From DASRLE01 sp963825315 (GTDB taxonomy: Bacteria > Verrucomicrobiota > Verrucomicrobiia > Limisphaerales > Palsa-1400), in contig CAWGST010000005.1 in NCBI GenBank assembly GCA_963825315.1, positions 806,001-870,000 of the forward strand: DNA of 64,000 bases, written 5' to 3'. The notes beneath the pieces are model-generated. The model had not been told where the DNA came from. It was given only the letters and a program-made list of their open reading frames with translations, and ran no database searches. The translations under genes and the position numbers were made by a program. Below, in pieces: positions 1-9,792 of the stretch (position 1 is its first letter; each line of letters starts with the position of its first letter).

Positions 1-149
1 GCGCCGACTACGGGTCGTCCTTCCTGATCTACCACTTCTCCGTAGAAGCTGACCGGAACATTCTCGGGTGTGCGCAGTTGAGCAATCCCTGAAACCGCGA
101 AGAGACAGACAATCAACGCCATTAGGAATATGTTATTGGTTTGCTTCAT
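1..149 (-). CDS. Partial exported carboxypeptidase-regulatory-like domain protein (N-terminus only)
   Basis: Only the first 49 codons are inside the window. They begin at the ATG at 147-149, about 4 bases behind a purine-rich GAGAGGG. The peptide opens with a typical signal sequence (MKQTNNIFLMALIVCLFAVS, then GIAQ) and continues LRTPENVPVSFYGEVVDQEG, which closely matches residues 26-45 of the next gene upstream. Both proteins therefore look like paralogues with a carboxypeptidase-regulatory-like beta-sandwich just after the signal peptide. It lies 13 bp behind that gene on the same strand and is probably the third cistron of the operon. Function unknown; export is well supported. Confidence 0.75.
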   Translation of the reverse strand, partial: MKQTNNIFLMALIVCLFAVSGIAQLRTPENVPVSFYGEVVDQEGRPVVG

Positions 150-162
150 CCCTCTCGAAATC

Positions 163-1035
163 CTACTGCTCCAAATTGCGCGAGCCGGATGGGTTGATGG
201 AATACTGCACATTAAAAACGCCCTTGTCCTTATAGTCCGGGATGACTTCGACAACAACGCTGCCGTAAACCTTGCCGTTGCGGCTTGTAAAATAAAATTG
301 CTCCCCGCGAACTCCGGGCTTCCAATGTGCGTTGGTTACCGACATTGTAAGGTCGTATTTTGGCTGGTAGCCCGATTCAGGAGCTCGGTACATGAACTCG
401 TCATCTGTGTGAATAACGCCGCCGTCGATGGCCTCGATAGAATATGACCAGTCATATTTTGTTCGCAATGGAATCGTGGCCGGACGATGAATTCGAACGA
501 TAATGTCCCCCATCGGACTGATTCCTTCCGTTTTTTTCTGCTGAAGGAAGTCGATTGTGTAAAACCGATCGTCTGGAGCAATGCCGTAAAACTTACTGCC
601 AACAATAAGCGGTTCTTTAATCCCTTTTTTCCACATCTTGAAAATGACAGGATTAGCGGCGTCGGGGTGGAACATATCCCCTCCCCATGTATAAACATAT
701 CCTCGCTTGACCTTTGCTGACAGTTCGTAGCCCTCATTGGTAATCGATAAAATATTAACTGTGGAACCAACAGCACCAGTTAGGGTAAAATTGCCGTTTT
801 TGTCAGTTTCCAAGGCATACGGTTTGACTTCCGAACGATTTTCCTCGAAATATTCAGCACGGGCTTCAAGCTTCACCCTTACTCCCACCAATGGTTTGTC
901 GTCCTGGTCCACAATTCTACCGTAAAAGCTAAGCGGAATATTTATGGGGTTGCGTAGTTGTGCCAGCGTCACAACAGGCAACAAAGACATCAAGAAAAAG
1001 GACTTGAGCAGCGCGTGTTTCATATAGATAGTCAT
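163..1035 (-). CDS. Exported protein with carboxypeptidase-regulatory-like domain
   Basis: 290 residues. A hydrophobic signal peptide is seen at about residues 5-25 (MKHALLKSFFLMSLLPVVTL). An in-frame ATG at 1023 (residue 5) is an equally good start, and neither start has a clear ribosome site. The first ATG lies 3 bp past the stop of the giant upstream gene, so translational coupling is likely. After the signal comes a segment (FYGRIVDQDDKPLVGVRVKL) that fits the start of a CarboxypepD_reg-like/transthyretin-type fold. The rest is beta-rich with no catalytic motif I recognise. It is a paralogue of the truncated gene that follows. Probable extracellular or periplasmic structural or binding role; specific function unknown. 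Confidence 0.75.
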   Translation of the reverse strand: MTIYMKHALLKSFFLMSLLPVVTLAQLRNPINIPLSFYGRIVDQDDKPLVGVRVKLEARAEYFEENRSEVKPYALETDKNGNFTLTGAVGSTVNILSITNEGYELSAKVKRGYVYTWGGDMFHPDAANPVIFKMWKKGIKEPLIVGSKFYGIAPDDRFYTIDFLQQKKTEGISPMGDIIVRIHRPATIPLRTKYDWSYSIEAIDGGVIHTDDEFMYRAPESGYQPKYDLTMSVTNAHWKPGVRGEQFYFTSRNGKVYGSVVVEVIPDYKDKGVFNVQYSINPSGSRNLEQ

Positions 1036-1038
1036 GTG

Positions 1039-4000
1039 TTATTTCAGTGGTGTAGTGTTAATCTTAAAACTTTGAAGCAGTTGACTCCAATACGCTTTGG
1101 TAGTCATGTTGTCGAAACGAAACTGCTCGCTGTGGCCTGGGTGGGTGTCTGGAAAATTAAAGGGAGATGCACTCAAATTAACGGGCACCACGGAAGCACT
1201 GAATGGTGCAGCAATATGTGTCTCTGCGCCAAGGGCCAGCGAATACGATTGCACACAACACGAAAAGATTTCGTAGGTGTCATTGGTGAATCGCAGGCTG
1301 CGGATGGTAGAAAAGGAAGGCCCATAGTAGTATCCAGAGGGGATTCCCGAGGATGGCATTGTCCAGAAGTAATTAGGATCTGGCTTGTTTGCCTGGTCTG
1401 AAACCCATTTCCCCAATGCCCAATCTTGCGGGTTGTAAAAATCTACAAAGTTACCTGCGCCACTAATACCACTAAAATACGGCGGAGCACCGTTGGTGTA
1501 GTAGTGGCCTTCACTGTCTGGCGTGACTAGGAATATCGAAATGTCCGCCGGGACGGTGTTGTCGTAAGAGCGAGCGGAAACGGCGGCTTGAGATGCGACA
1601 TAAGTATTTACAATCAGGTTTGCTCCCGCCAGTCGCAACGCTTCGCCAACAACGACGTTGCCCATGCTGTGCGCCATTACATAAACATTGTTTGGATAGT
1701 TGCTGTTCAAGCCAGCCAGAAAAGTCCCCAATGGCCGGCCTGATTCCCAAGCCACTTGTTCGCTCCCGTCATAGTTGGTGGTGTTCAGGTAGCTTTTGAA
1801 ATTTGGATAATAATTGGCGGGCCAGCGGAAGCTGCCAAAGCGCCCCTGATACCCCTGCCAATAAAGACGTTTATAGGCGGTTTCCGCCCAGCGGTCTTTT
1901 GTCCAAATCGGCATATTCCAGCCGTGAACATAAACGATGTAATCCAGGTTGGTGTCGGTGGCGGGGTCGTACAGATACTGGAATGGCGGCTGGCCTGGAA
2001 TTGGCTCGTCGTTCTGCGCGAGATAAGCCGCGCTTGCCGCTGTGACGGGTTCGGTGATTCCAAGTGCGTTAGTCTCCATGTCGCCCACCGTCCACCGCTC
2101 ATACATCTGTTTGATGTCCTGGATTTGAATATAGACCGTGCTCCAGGCCAGCACGTTGCCAATCCCGTCATAAATGGTTAGATTCAAGTTGCCGACACCG
2201 TTGCTAACCCCGCACCAGATGAAGTGATCGCCCGCCCAGTTGTTGCTGAATTGGCTGCTGTTCAATTGAATGCTCTGCCCTGCTCCAAGTCTGCCAATGT
2301 ATTGGCAAAGATTGAGGTTGATCTGATTGCTGGCCGTGGTCAGGTTGGTCAAATAGGCAATGCCGCCGTCCGGGTCGGCGGCTTGGAATAGATCAATCGT
2401 CGGATTGCCGTTTGTAATATATTCGTAGCCATCCCAATTGTACTGACACCAGAGTATTACCGTGCTGCCGGAAGGCAGGCGCGACAAGGTATTGGAAGCC
2501 CCGGATACCCATAGCCGCGTATAGTCCTCCAGGTCACGCGGACAGGGAATAGCCCGGTTGCCATTCACATCGCGGTATTCGCAATCCGGGGTGGTCACGG
2601 TTGGCGTGTATGGGCAGGTGGCATAAGCACTGTCGCTCGCCACATCATCTTCAACAGATCCGTCAAGCAAGCTGTACGTCCAGCGGTCGTAATCATTGTT
2701 GACCCAAAAAACAAAAGGCGCGCCGGGACCCGTGTTGTCTGGGCCAGTATATGTTTCATCCATAATACCGTCGTGGTTAACATCCAGCGAAAGCCGGATG
2801 ATGTCAACCACGCATGTTCCATTGGTGTCAGCCTGGTCGGGGTCGGGCATGGTCATCAGGGCGACTTGGCCGGGAACGGTGGGGAAGAATTCGCCGTATT
2901 CCGAGAGAATCCCGGCTGGATTGGTGGTTACGATCCCGTTGCTCATGCCGAACGCATTGGTAAAATATTGGCCCAAGTAGGCGCAAACGTTGGTCTTACC
3001 ATTCAACACGGCTTGTTTGGCGTATCCTGCAATGTGCATTTCCGTTCCAACGGACCCAATTATAACTGGTGTCGTGTTGGTAACCGCAAAACCAGTTTCA
3101 CTGGGTATAGGGTCATAGCCTGGCTTGCAAAAATAATAGCCTACTGTTTCAAGTTCCGGTTGGGGAGTTCCCAAATAAATTGGGCCGGAATTATAACCTG
3201 AAACATTGCTTCCCGGTGCGAGAGTTGCGAAGTGAATGCCTCCATTCGTGAGCGTTAGCTCGAGCGAATTATACGGCAGACCGTAGATGTTAGAGGCAGA
3301 CGACAATGCGAGCGAATTGGTCGTGCCAAAGGCTCCAAACTGGTTGATTCCTCCGAGATTGAAAAGTCCGAAGGGCGAAATATTGGCATCAAAGTATCCC
3401 ACCCACGGTGTATCATTTGACGACAGGATTGCGGGAATGGGCACCGACGCATTGCTCTGGCTGACATAGTCACACGTTGGGAAAACGAATTGTGCATTAG
3501 TATATTGGGCATAATACAAATGCTGGGAATCGAAAATTGAATAGAAAAATGGCAAAAAGCCGGTGTCAAGGTTTCCGCTTGTGTCGATGAAATCCGTATC
3601 AAAGACGAAGTTGAGATAATAATAGTTGTCTTCAAACGGCTCAAAGTGATTAGGCGGGCCTCCATTTTGCGAATCCAAAGGATCTTGCTCATAGATATAG
3701 TAAAGGCTCGAAACAACATGATCCGATCCAAAACTCATGTAGTCCGAAGCAAAGGGCCATTCGCCTCCTGCCGCTCGCAGAAGAAATCGAATGTTCTGCT
3801 TCATTTGCGCCGTCCCATCAATAAAGGGAACATTTAAAAAGACTGGGCTTGTTTCTGCCTGATTACCGCTCACGCCTCCTTGAAGTTCTGGCAATAGGGA
3901 GAACTCTGTTAGCGCATAGGGAGGTGCCTGGGCATCAGATAGAATTGCAATCCCATTGGTAAATTGAGTCGCGGGTATATAAAGGTTGGTTTCGGAAAAC

Positions 4001-6267
4001 GCCGGGTAATACTCGGTATCTTGAAAAGGGAAGCCGCTTTCCGGGTATGCTCCAGGGAAATCCAAAATCGTTGCATTATATCCGATTACATTGGTACTCA
4101 AAACCGATGTTAACAGGTAGATGGTGCCCCCTGGGCCGTGCGCCAGCGCCGCTTGGGCCAAGACGGCAGGGTATTGGCCGGCTTCGGCTGGGTCGAGCAT
4201 TGAGAGTCCCTCCCCATAAGTAGCCTGGACCCCGATCTCGCCACCATAATCGGAGAGGTCTGTGAAGAGGCAAGTTAACTGTGTGGGTGAATTGGTGGCA
4301 ATTGGTGTCCAATTCCCAGTGGATTCGCTAAGATACGAAACGATGTAACCAAGAACCGGGCCGCTCGCGGCCTCCCATGTGAAAGTAATCTCATTGATTC
4401 CATCCGTGTAGTCTGCCACCAATCCTTGCGGGCCGAGTGGTGTGTCAAAAACGTGGGGATTGGTGCCGTTGTAATATTCTTGCAGGTTGGAATAGCCGTC
4501 GCCGTCAGGGTCTTTGTAGCCGTCGGCGATGCCCGTCATTCCGGTGTCGGGCAGATAGGGGTCGGTCAGGGTGGCCAGAACTTCGTACCCATCCGGAAGG
4601 CCGTCGCCGTCGCTGTCCTCGCCATAGCCTCCAATATAATCCAGGCTCCTGCCGTTGAGGGTTATGGCAACGGTTGTCGCGCTGCTGGTGCCAAGGAAAT
4701 TGGCTTCCACCCGCCACGTATTGTTGGTGTCAGACTGGTCATGGGTGTAAATCTGGTAGTTGGTTCCTACCAGGGTCGGGCTCATCGTCACGAGGACTGT
4801 GTTCGTGTCCGGGCCGTTGGTAACGAAAAGTTGGTAATGGCAGCTCGCATCGTAGTTGGTGTAGGCCAGAAACAGGGCTTGTGCGTCGGTGTGAAGCGGG
4901 GTAATCGAATTGGCGTTGGTCGGATTGGTGCCCAAAATGTATTCATCCAGGTTGCATAGACCGTCACCATCAGGGTCAGCATAAGGGTCAACGTTTAACG
5001 TCGAAAAATACTCCATACACCAATAATCCGGCAGGCCGTTGGTGCCCGTGGACCAAACCAGAGCGCCCTTGAAATACAAGACGTTGGAGCCGAGGGCCAA
5101 AGGCGGGGCCGGGGTAACGTTATTTGTAGCCGGCAGCACCTCCCATATTGCCCATCCGTTAGTGTCCGAAAGATCATCATTGGTCAACACAAGATATGTG
5201 AGGTTGCTCAACGTGCCTTCCACACTTACGTAAACGTTTGAAGGACTGTTACTTATGGAGAGCCGGAAGTTGGTGTAAGAGGTGTAGTCGAGTGCCCCGT
5301 TGAGCACGTAATCCGGTTGTGGAAAGGTGTTGGTAACGCCACCGGAGTAGCCGCCGCCACTGTTGGTGCCTGAACCGCCAAACCCACCAGGAGGCCCGTC
5401 GTCATCGGCGGGGTTGAAGCCGCCTCTGGAAGGCAAGCTCCCGCCCCAATACGCGATATAAGCGGAAACCTCGGCGTAATCGGACGCGACCGCATCGGCA
5501 CTCAAAGGATAATCATACGTGGCCAGCCATTGAAGCTGCCCGTGACATTGGCAATCTCCTGCTGTCGAAAGGCTTCCGACGAACATTCCGTAATTGGTGC
5601 ATTCGCTGCCGCTGGGATAATAGATAATCGGCCCTGTGTTCGTCACAGGCTGGCCTTCGAGATAAACGCAACAGTTTGTCAATGAATATGTTACAACGAT
5701 TGAATGCCAGTCTCCGGCGTCAAAATCAATTGGCACGTCGAAAACGACTTGGTTTGAGCCGCTGGACTGCGCTTCCATGACCAAATTCGTTCCTGACGGC
5801 GAAATGGCGATCGTCCAGGCCGATTGCGCCGCGTTTGAAGTCCAGTTTCCGACGGAAAACAGCGCCGCCCAGTTCGTCGGGCCGGTGCCGCCGTCGGTGG
5901 TGGAACTCCAGTTCGCCTGGAACCACAAAAAAATCGAACCCGTGCCAAAGGTCATGTTTGTGTGGCCGTCCAGAAAAACGTCCTCCTGGACGTATGCTGG
6001 CAAATTGGTATCGACGCTCAAAGCCGTTTCATCATAATCCCAACTCGGAGCCACATTGACGTTGGTGAATCCTCTGGCTGGCAACCCAAACCAATCGGCC
6101 CACGGCGGTGTCTCCAGTGGATAAAACGCCAGGGCGCGGCCGGGAAAAGGCGGCGGCGGCGGCGGGCCGGATTGGCAGAATGCCGGGGCGGACCACAGGA
6201 CCAGGACAAAGAGCGCGGGGATGAAAGTCTGAATGAGGTTACGGCACTTCTGTTGGAGAGATTTCAT
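1039..6267 (-). CDS. Giant exported protein: LamG domain, calcium-type repeats, C-terminal alpha/beta hydrolase-like domain
   Basis: 1742 residues from the ATG at 6267. I prefer this to the in-frame ATG at 6327 because it has a good GGAGG ribosome site 6 bases upstream and is followed directly by a signal peptide (FIPALFVLVLWSAPAFCQSG). Seen in order: a concanavalin/LamG-like region (about 25-280); Asp-rich thrombospondin-3/EF-hand-like repeats (DPDGDGLCNLDEYILGTNP near 430 and DPDGDGYSNLQEYYNGTNP near 590); a fibronectin-III-like stretch; a long Asn/Thr-rich region; and a C-terminal segment with an esterase/lipase pattern (YVHGWNMP near 1445, nucleophile elbow AHSMGN near 1535). Family knowledge suggests a surface or secreted protein; hydrolase activity is inference. 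It is first in a three-gene minus-strand operon, and an IS701-type element sits 90 bp upstream. Confidence 0.8.
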   Translation of the reverse strand: MKSLQQKCRNLIQTFIPALFVLVLWSAPAFCQSGPPPPPPFPGRALAFYPLETPPWADWFGLPARGFTNVNVAPSWDYDETALSVDTNLPAYVQEDVFLDGHTNMTFGTGSIFLWFQANWSSTTDGGTGPTNWAALFSVGNWTSNAAQSAWTIAISPSGTNLVMEAQSSGSNQVVFDVPIDFDAGDWHSIVVTYSLTNCCVYLEGQPVTNTGPIIYYPSGSECTNYGMFVGSLSTAGDCQCHGQLQWLATYDYPLSADAVASDYAEVSAYIAYWGGSLPSRGGFNPADDDGPPGGFGGSGTNSGGGYSGGVTNTFPQPDYVLNGALDYTSYTNFRLSISNSPSNVYVSVEGTLSNLTYLVLTNDDLSDTNGWAIWEVLPATNNVTPAPPLALGSNVLYFKGALVWSTGTNGLPDYWCMEYFSTLNVDPYADPDGDGLCNLDEYILGTNPTNANSITPLHTDAQALFLAYTNYDASCHYQLFVTNGPDTNTVLVTMSPTLVGTNYQIYTHDQSDTNNTWRVEANFLGTSSATTVAITLNGRSLDYIGGYGEDSDGDGLPDGYEVLATLTDPYLPDTGMTGIADGYKDPDGDGYSNLQEYYNGTNPHVFDTPLGPQGLVADYTDGINEITFTWEAASGPVLGYIVSYLSESTGNWTPIATNSPTQLTCLFTDLSDYGGEIGVQATYGEGLSMLDPAEAGQYPAVLAQAALAHGPGGTIYLLTSVLSTNVIGYNATILDFPGAYPESGFPFQDTEYYPAFSETNLYIPATQFTNGIAILSDAQAPPYALTEFSLLPELQGGVSGNQAETSPVFLNVPFIDGTAQMKQNIRFLLRAAGGEWPFASDYMSFGSDHVVSSLYYIYEQDPLDSQNGGPPNHFEPFEDNYYYLNFVFDTDFIDTSGNLDTGFLPFFYSIFDSQHLYYAQYTNAQFVFPTCDYVSQSNASVPIPAILSSNDTPWVGYFDANISPFGLFNLGGINQFGAFGTTNSLALSSASNIYGLPYNSLELTLTNGGIHFATLAPGSNVSGYNSGPIYLGTPQPELETVGYYFCKPGYDPIPSETGFAVTNTTPVIIGSVGTEMHIAGYAKQAVLNGKTNVCAYLGQYFTNAFGMSNGIVTTNPAGILSEYGEFFPTVPGQVALMTMPDPDQADTNGTCVVDIIRLSLDVNHDGIMDETYTGPDNTGPGAPFVFWVNNDYDRWTYSLLDGSVEDDVASDSAYATCPYTPTVTTPDCEYRDVNGNRAIPCPRDLEDYTRLWVSGASNTLSRLPSGSTVILWCQYNWDGYEYITNGNPTIDLFQAADPDGGIAYLTNLTTASNQINLNLCQYIGRLGAGQSIQLNSSQFSNNWAGDHFIWCGVSNGVGNLNLTIYDGIGNVLAWSTVYIQIQDIKQMYERWTVGDMETNALGITEPVTAASAAYLAQNDEPIPGQPPFQYLYDPATDTNLDYIVYVHGWNMPIWTKDRWAETAYKRLYWQGYQGRFGSFRWPANYYPNFKSYLNTTNYDGSEQVAWESGRPLGTFLAGLNSNYPNNVYVMAHSMGNVVVGEALRLAGANLIVNTYVASQAAVSARSYDNTVPADISIFLVTPDSEGHYYTNGAPPYFSGISGAGNFVDFYNPQDWALGKWVSDQANKPDPNYFWTMPSSGIPSGYYYGPSFSTIRSLRFTNDTYEIFSCCVQSYSLALGAETHIAAPFSASVVPVNLSASPFNFPDTHPGHSEQFRFDNMTTKAYWSQLLQSFKINTTPLK

Positions 6268-6360
6268 CGAGTTTCCTCCCGCAGATGGCTTGATAAAGTC
6301 ATAATTCCTTCTCGTGAACCTGGACACGGAACAAAAAGGCGCGAACTCAACGCACCCTAG

Positions 6361-7725
6361 TATTACTCTGTTAAGTTATATTGACACATTTTGAGGGGGT
6401 GCTACAGTGTTGGTCATGAAGTGGAATTCCGCACACTGGCGGCGCAAGGTCGCCGCGTTTCAAAAATTCATCGAGCCACTGGTGGCCGACATCGGACGGA
6501 GCGAGCGGCGGGAGAGCGCAGCGCTCTACGTGCAGGGCCTTTTAATGCCCGGACAACGCAAATCCATCGAACCCATCGCGCAGCGGCTGCAGGTGGACAG
6601 TCAGAAGCTGCAGCAATTCGTGAGCGACAGTCCCTGGCAGGAGAGCCACGTCTGGCGGGCGATTCGGCGTGAGGTCATTCCGGCGATGGAGCCGTTGCAG
6701 GCGTGGGTCGTGGACGAAACCGGCTGGCTCAAACAAGGCAACCATTCGGTGGGAGTCAGTCACCAATATTGTGGGGCGGTGGGCAAACAGGCGCAGTGCC
6801 AAGTAGCCGTCGAGTTGGTGGTCACGGATGGGGACATTGCGGCCCCGGTGGGAGGAAGGCTCTATCTGCCGGAAATCTGGACCAGGGACCGATCCCGGCG
6901 GCGGGAGGCCGGAGTGCCCGAGCAGGTGAACTTTCAGACCAAGCCCGACATTGCTGGAGACTTGATCGAGGAGGCGCTGGCGGACGGTTTGACGGCGGCC
7001 CCGGTTTTGGGCGATTCCGCTTACGGAAGAACCCCCGAGTGGCGGCGGCGCCTGCGCGGGTTGGGACTGGAATACTTCCTTCACGGCGAAGAACACTGGC
7101 TGGCTTGGGCGCAACGCCCCAAGCTGGCCCACGGCTACAAACTTTGGAGGGTCACCAAGACGGCCCCCAAAGCGCAGTCGTTGCGGCGTTTGGCTGAAGG
7201 CTTCAAAGCCCGGGAATGGCAGGCGGCGACTTGGGAGGCGGCCGACGGCGAAAAGCGCGCGACACGCCTGGCGTGGAGGCAGATTTATCTCAACACCGAT
7301 TTGGACGAGAAGAGCGGAGAGTGGCCATCCTGCTGGCTGGTGGTGGATTGGCCCGAAGGCCAGCCCGATCCGTATCATGTTTATGCTGCCTGGCTCAAGC
7401 AACCGCCGACCAAGGGGCGGAGCCTGCGCTTGAGCCGCGGCCGCTGGCCCATCGAACAGTATTTTCAACGGGGCAAAGACGACTTGGGCTTGGACCACTA
7501 TGAGGGACGCAGTTGGCGCGGATTCCACCACCATCTGGTCATGGCCGCCGTCGCCTATTTGTTTGTGGCGATGGATTATCTACGCGCCAAAAAAAACTTC
7601 TGGCCTCACGTGGGAACAGGCGTTGCGGGCGATGCAGCCATTGATCGTGCGCTCGCGCGGCTTGTGTCCCTGCTGCCTGACTGAATTTGAAGATTTTTCG
7701 CCTATTTCTACTTAACAGAGTAATA
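6361..7725 (+). mobile_element. IS701-family insertion sequence, apparently complete
   Basis: A 1365-bp element with perfect 16-bp terminal inverted repeats: TATTACTCTGTTAAGT at 6361-6376 and its complement at 7710-7725. It is flanked on both sides by CTAG (6357-6360 and 7726-7729). A 4-bp duplication of YTAR type is characteristic of the IS701 family and agrees with the transposase inside. The ends and the reading frame are intact, so the copy may be active or recent. The insertion separates the secreted-protein operon at 6267 from its upstream DNA. Confidence 0.9.
6407..7684 (+). CDS. IS701-family transposase (DDE)
   Basis: 425 residues, the only gene of the element. The GTG at 6407 is placed 7 bases after GAGGGGG; an ATG at 6416 is the alternative. 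Family-typical blocks are visible: WVVDETGWLKQGNHSVGVS (first catalytic Asp), QYCGAVGKQAQCQVAVEL, VLGDSAYG (second Asp), and a late block RGRWPIEQYFQRGKDDLGLD that carries the Glu. Length and order match full IS701 transposases (about 400-450 aa). It cuts and pastes the element, with CTAG-like targets. No frameshift or stop is seen. Confidence 0.92.
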   Translation: MLVMKWNSAHWRRKVAAFQKFIEPLVADIGRSERRESAALYVQGLLMPGQRKSIEPIAQRLQVDSQKLQQFVSDSPWQESHVWRAIRREVIPAMEPLQAWVVDETGWLKQGNHSVGVSHQYCGAVGKQAQCQVAVELVVTDGDIAAPVGGRLYLPEIWTRDRSRRREAGVPEQVNFQTKPDIAGDLIEEALADGLTAAPVLGDSAYGRTPEWRRRLRGLGLEYFLHGEEHWLAWAQRPKLAHGYKLWRVTKTAPKAQSLRRLAEGFKAREWQAATWEAADGEKRATRLAWRQIYLNTDLDEKSGEWPSCWLVVDWPEGQPDPYHVYAAWLKQPPTKGRSLRLSRGRWPIEQYFQRGKDDLGLDHYEGRSWRGFHHHLVMAAVAYLFVAMDYLRAKKNFWPHVGTGVAGDAAIDRALARLVSLLPD

Positions 7726-7738
7726 CTAGTTGCAGGCA

Positions 7739-7821
7739 CCGCGAAGCGCCTTCGAGAAGAGAGCGCCGAGCCGCGCCCAGGGGGCGCGTACTCGGAACGG
7801 TCTTCTCTTCGAAATTCGCGG
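7739..7821. repeat. Imperfect long inverted repeat downstream of dnaG
   Basis: Between the IS701 element and the 3' end of dnaG, CCGCGAA (7739-7745) and TTCGAGAAGAGA (7751-7762) are answered by TCTTCTCTTCGAA (7801-7813) and TTCGCGG (7815-7821). This could form an interrupted hairpin. It may be a transcription terminator for dnaG or a dispersed repeat remnant. The remaining bases up to 7959 hold no convincing gene. Confidence 0.4.
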
Positions 7822-7959
7822 TTTCGCAACTAAACCGTAGCCGGAGCCACACAAATTGTTTTAATGTTCTATTCTCTCGCCAATTCTTCTGCTGACAGGC
7901 GGATGTTGGCCGATGCCACCGAGTTTGTCGAGAAACAAAGCGTTTTAATTTGTAATGCG

Positions 7960-9780
7960 TCAATGATGGGATGCGCCTTTGGCGGCCAGGGGCTGCTTCT
8001 TTAATTGGCGCAGGTGATCCATCTGCGCCAAAATTTGCTTTTGTTCCTCTTCCGGCAACTCAGGCGCGTTGAGGCGCAGATTCAAGGCGGCCAGTTGACG
8101 CTCAATATATTTGTCACGAAGAATTTTTATGGTGCTGTCGCGGGTGGGCAGGCCCTTTAAATTTTTTTCGGCTGGACTCGGACGGCTGTCAGACAGGATT
8201 TCGGTGATCAAGTTTTGCCACTCTGAATTGTCGAGTTGGGTCAGCCACGGGGCCAAGCCCGGCCAGGTATCACTGGCTGCGGCGGCAAATCTTTGGGCGA
8301 CGATCTCCCGGACCATCGGATGCATCAGCCAATCCAATTCCAGGTACGAAGCCACCCAGGACACATAGTCATCGCTTTCCAGTAAAAATCGCAACAGCCA
8401 CGATTCGGGTTGGGAGGGACGCGGGGCGGTTGAGGCGGAGGCTTCAACGGACTCTTCAACATCAACGACGCGGGACCCGGATGATTTTTTGAATTCATTG
8501 CGCACTGCCTGGGCAGCCACGCCCAGGCGCAACGCCGTTTTTTGCGCGTAGGTGTCAAGTAAAACGTCGTTGCCCGTCTTCTGAACCGCCTCCGCCATCG
8601 CCTGGACAATGGCGCGACGCCCTCGATCACTGGCGACATCATGGAGAACGCAAAGGCGATCCAGGTAATAATCGAAGAATCCCCGGGCCTTTTCAATTAA
8701 TTGGCCGAAGGCCGGGCCGCCGAACTCCTTGATGTAACTGTCCGGGTCGTGCGGCGCGGGCACGGTCGCGACGCGAATGGCCAGGCCGGAAGCGAGCAGG
8801 CTGTCAAGCGAACGCACCGCCGCGTTTTGCCCCGCATTGTCGGAATCAAAACAGAGGACAACTTCATCCACGTAGCGTTTAAGAATTCGCGCATGGTCGG
8901 CGGTCAGGGCCGTGCCTTGAGGGGCGACGACGTTTGTGACTCCGGCCATGAAACAGGCGATCAGGTCAAGCTGCCCTTCGCAGATGACGGCGCAATGCTT
9001 GTCAAGCAATGCGCGTTTGGATTTGTCCAGGCCAAACATGACCCTGCCTTTGGTGAAGATGGGGCTTTCGGGCGAGTTGACGTACTTGGCCGTTTTTTCA
9101 TCTCCGGCAAGCACCCGGCCGCTAAAGCCGATGACGCGTCCTTGTTCATCGCAAATCGGGAAAATGAGGCGGCCGCGAAACCGGTCGTAAAAGTGGTCGC
9201 TTCCCTCCTTCCTCAAAATCAAGCCGGCTTGCTCCATCAACCCCGGTTCAAAATGTTTGCTTTTGGCCCAATTGACAGTGTCGTCCCAGGCCTCGGGAGC
9301 GCATCCCAGGCGGAAGAGTTGGATGGCCTCCGGCCCGACCCCGCGCCGTGCCAGATAGTCGCGCGCCGCCTGCCCCGCCGGGTCGGAGGCCAGGGCGGTT
9401 TGCCAGCGCTGCGTGATTTGCTCATGAATTTGGAGCAGTTGGTCCTTGAGGTGCCTCGTTTCCGGACGGCCGCCCTGACTGTCCGTTTCCAGCGGAATGC
9501 GCGCGCGTTCGGCCAGGCGGCGGACGGCGTCGGGGAAATCGATGTTTTCGTATTCCTTGACGAAAGTGAAGACATCCCCGCCCTTGTGGCATCCGAAGCA
9601 ATGAAAGATTTGCTTGTGGGGGTTGACATTGAAGCTGGGGGTTTTCTCTTTGTGAAACGGACAAAGCGCGACAAAATTGGCTCCGGCGCGTTTCAGCGGG
9701 ACATAAGCGCCGATGACGTCAACAATATCGCTTGCGGCGCGGACTTGTTCGAGCGTTGCGGGAGAAAAGAATCCGCCCAT
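7960..9780 (-). CDS. dnaG: DNA primase DnaG
   Basis: 606 residues, a normal length for bacterial primase, which makes RNA primers at the replication fork. The N-terminal CHC2 zinc finger is intact (C40, H43, C61, C64). The primase core and TOPRIM domain follow, with the acidic motif VICEGQLDLIACF near residue 265 and VLCFDSDNAGQNAA near 310. The C-terminal part (about 430-606) is the variable helicase-binding region. Downstream on the same strand lies the IS701 element; upstream, 12 bp away, is the CvpA-like gene. This is not the classical rpsU-dnaG-rpoD arrangement. Confidence 0.97.
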   Translation of the reverse strand: MGGFFSPATLEQVRAASDIVDVIGAYVPLKRAGANFVALCPFHKEKTPSFNVNPHKQIFHCFGCHKGGDVFTFVKEYENIDFPDAVRRLAERARIPLETDSQGGRPETRHLKDQLLQIHEQITQRWQTALASDPAGQAARDYLARRGVGPEAIQLFRLGCAPEAWDDTVNWAKSKHFEPGLMEQAGLILRKEGSDHFYDRFRGRLIFPICDEQGRVIGFSGRVLAGDEKTAKYVNSPESPIFTKGRVMFGLDKSKRALLDKHCAVICEGQLDLIACFMAGVTNVVAPQGTALTADHARILKRYVDEVVLCFDSDNAGQNAAVRSLDSLLASGLAIRVATVPAPHDPDSYIKEFGGPAFGQLIEKARGFFDYYLDRLCVLHDVASDRGRRAIVQAMAEAVQKTGNDVLLDTYAQKTALRLGVAAQAVRNEFKKSSGSRVVDVEESVEASASTAPRPSQPESWLLRFLLESDDYVSWVASYLELDWLMHPMVREIVAQRFAAAASDTWPGLAPWLTQLDNSEWQNLITEILSDSRPSPAEKNLKGLPTRDSTIKILRDKYIERQLAALNLRLNAPELPEEEQKQILAQMDHLRQLKKQPLAAKGASHH

Positions 9781-9792
9781 GGCCGGCAGGGG

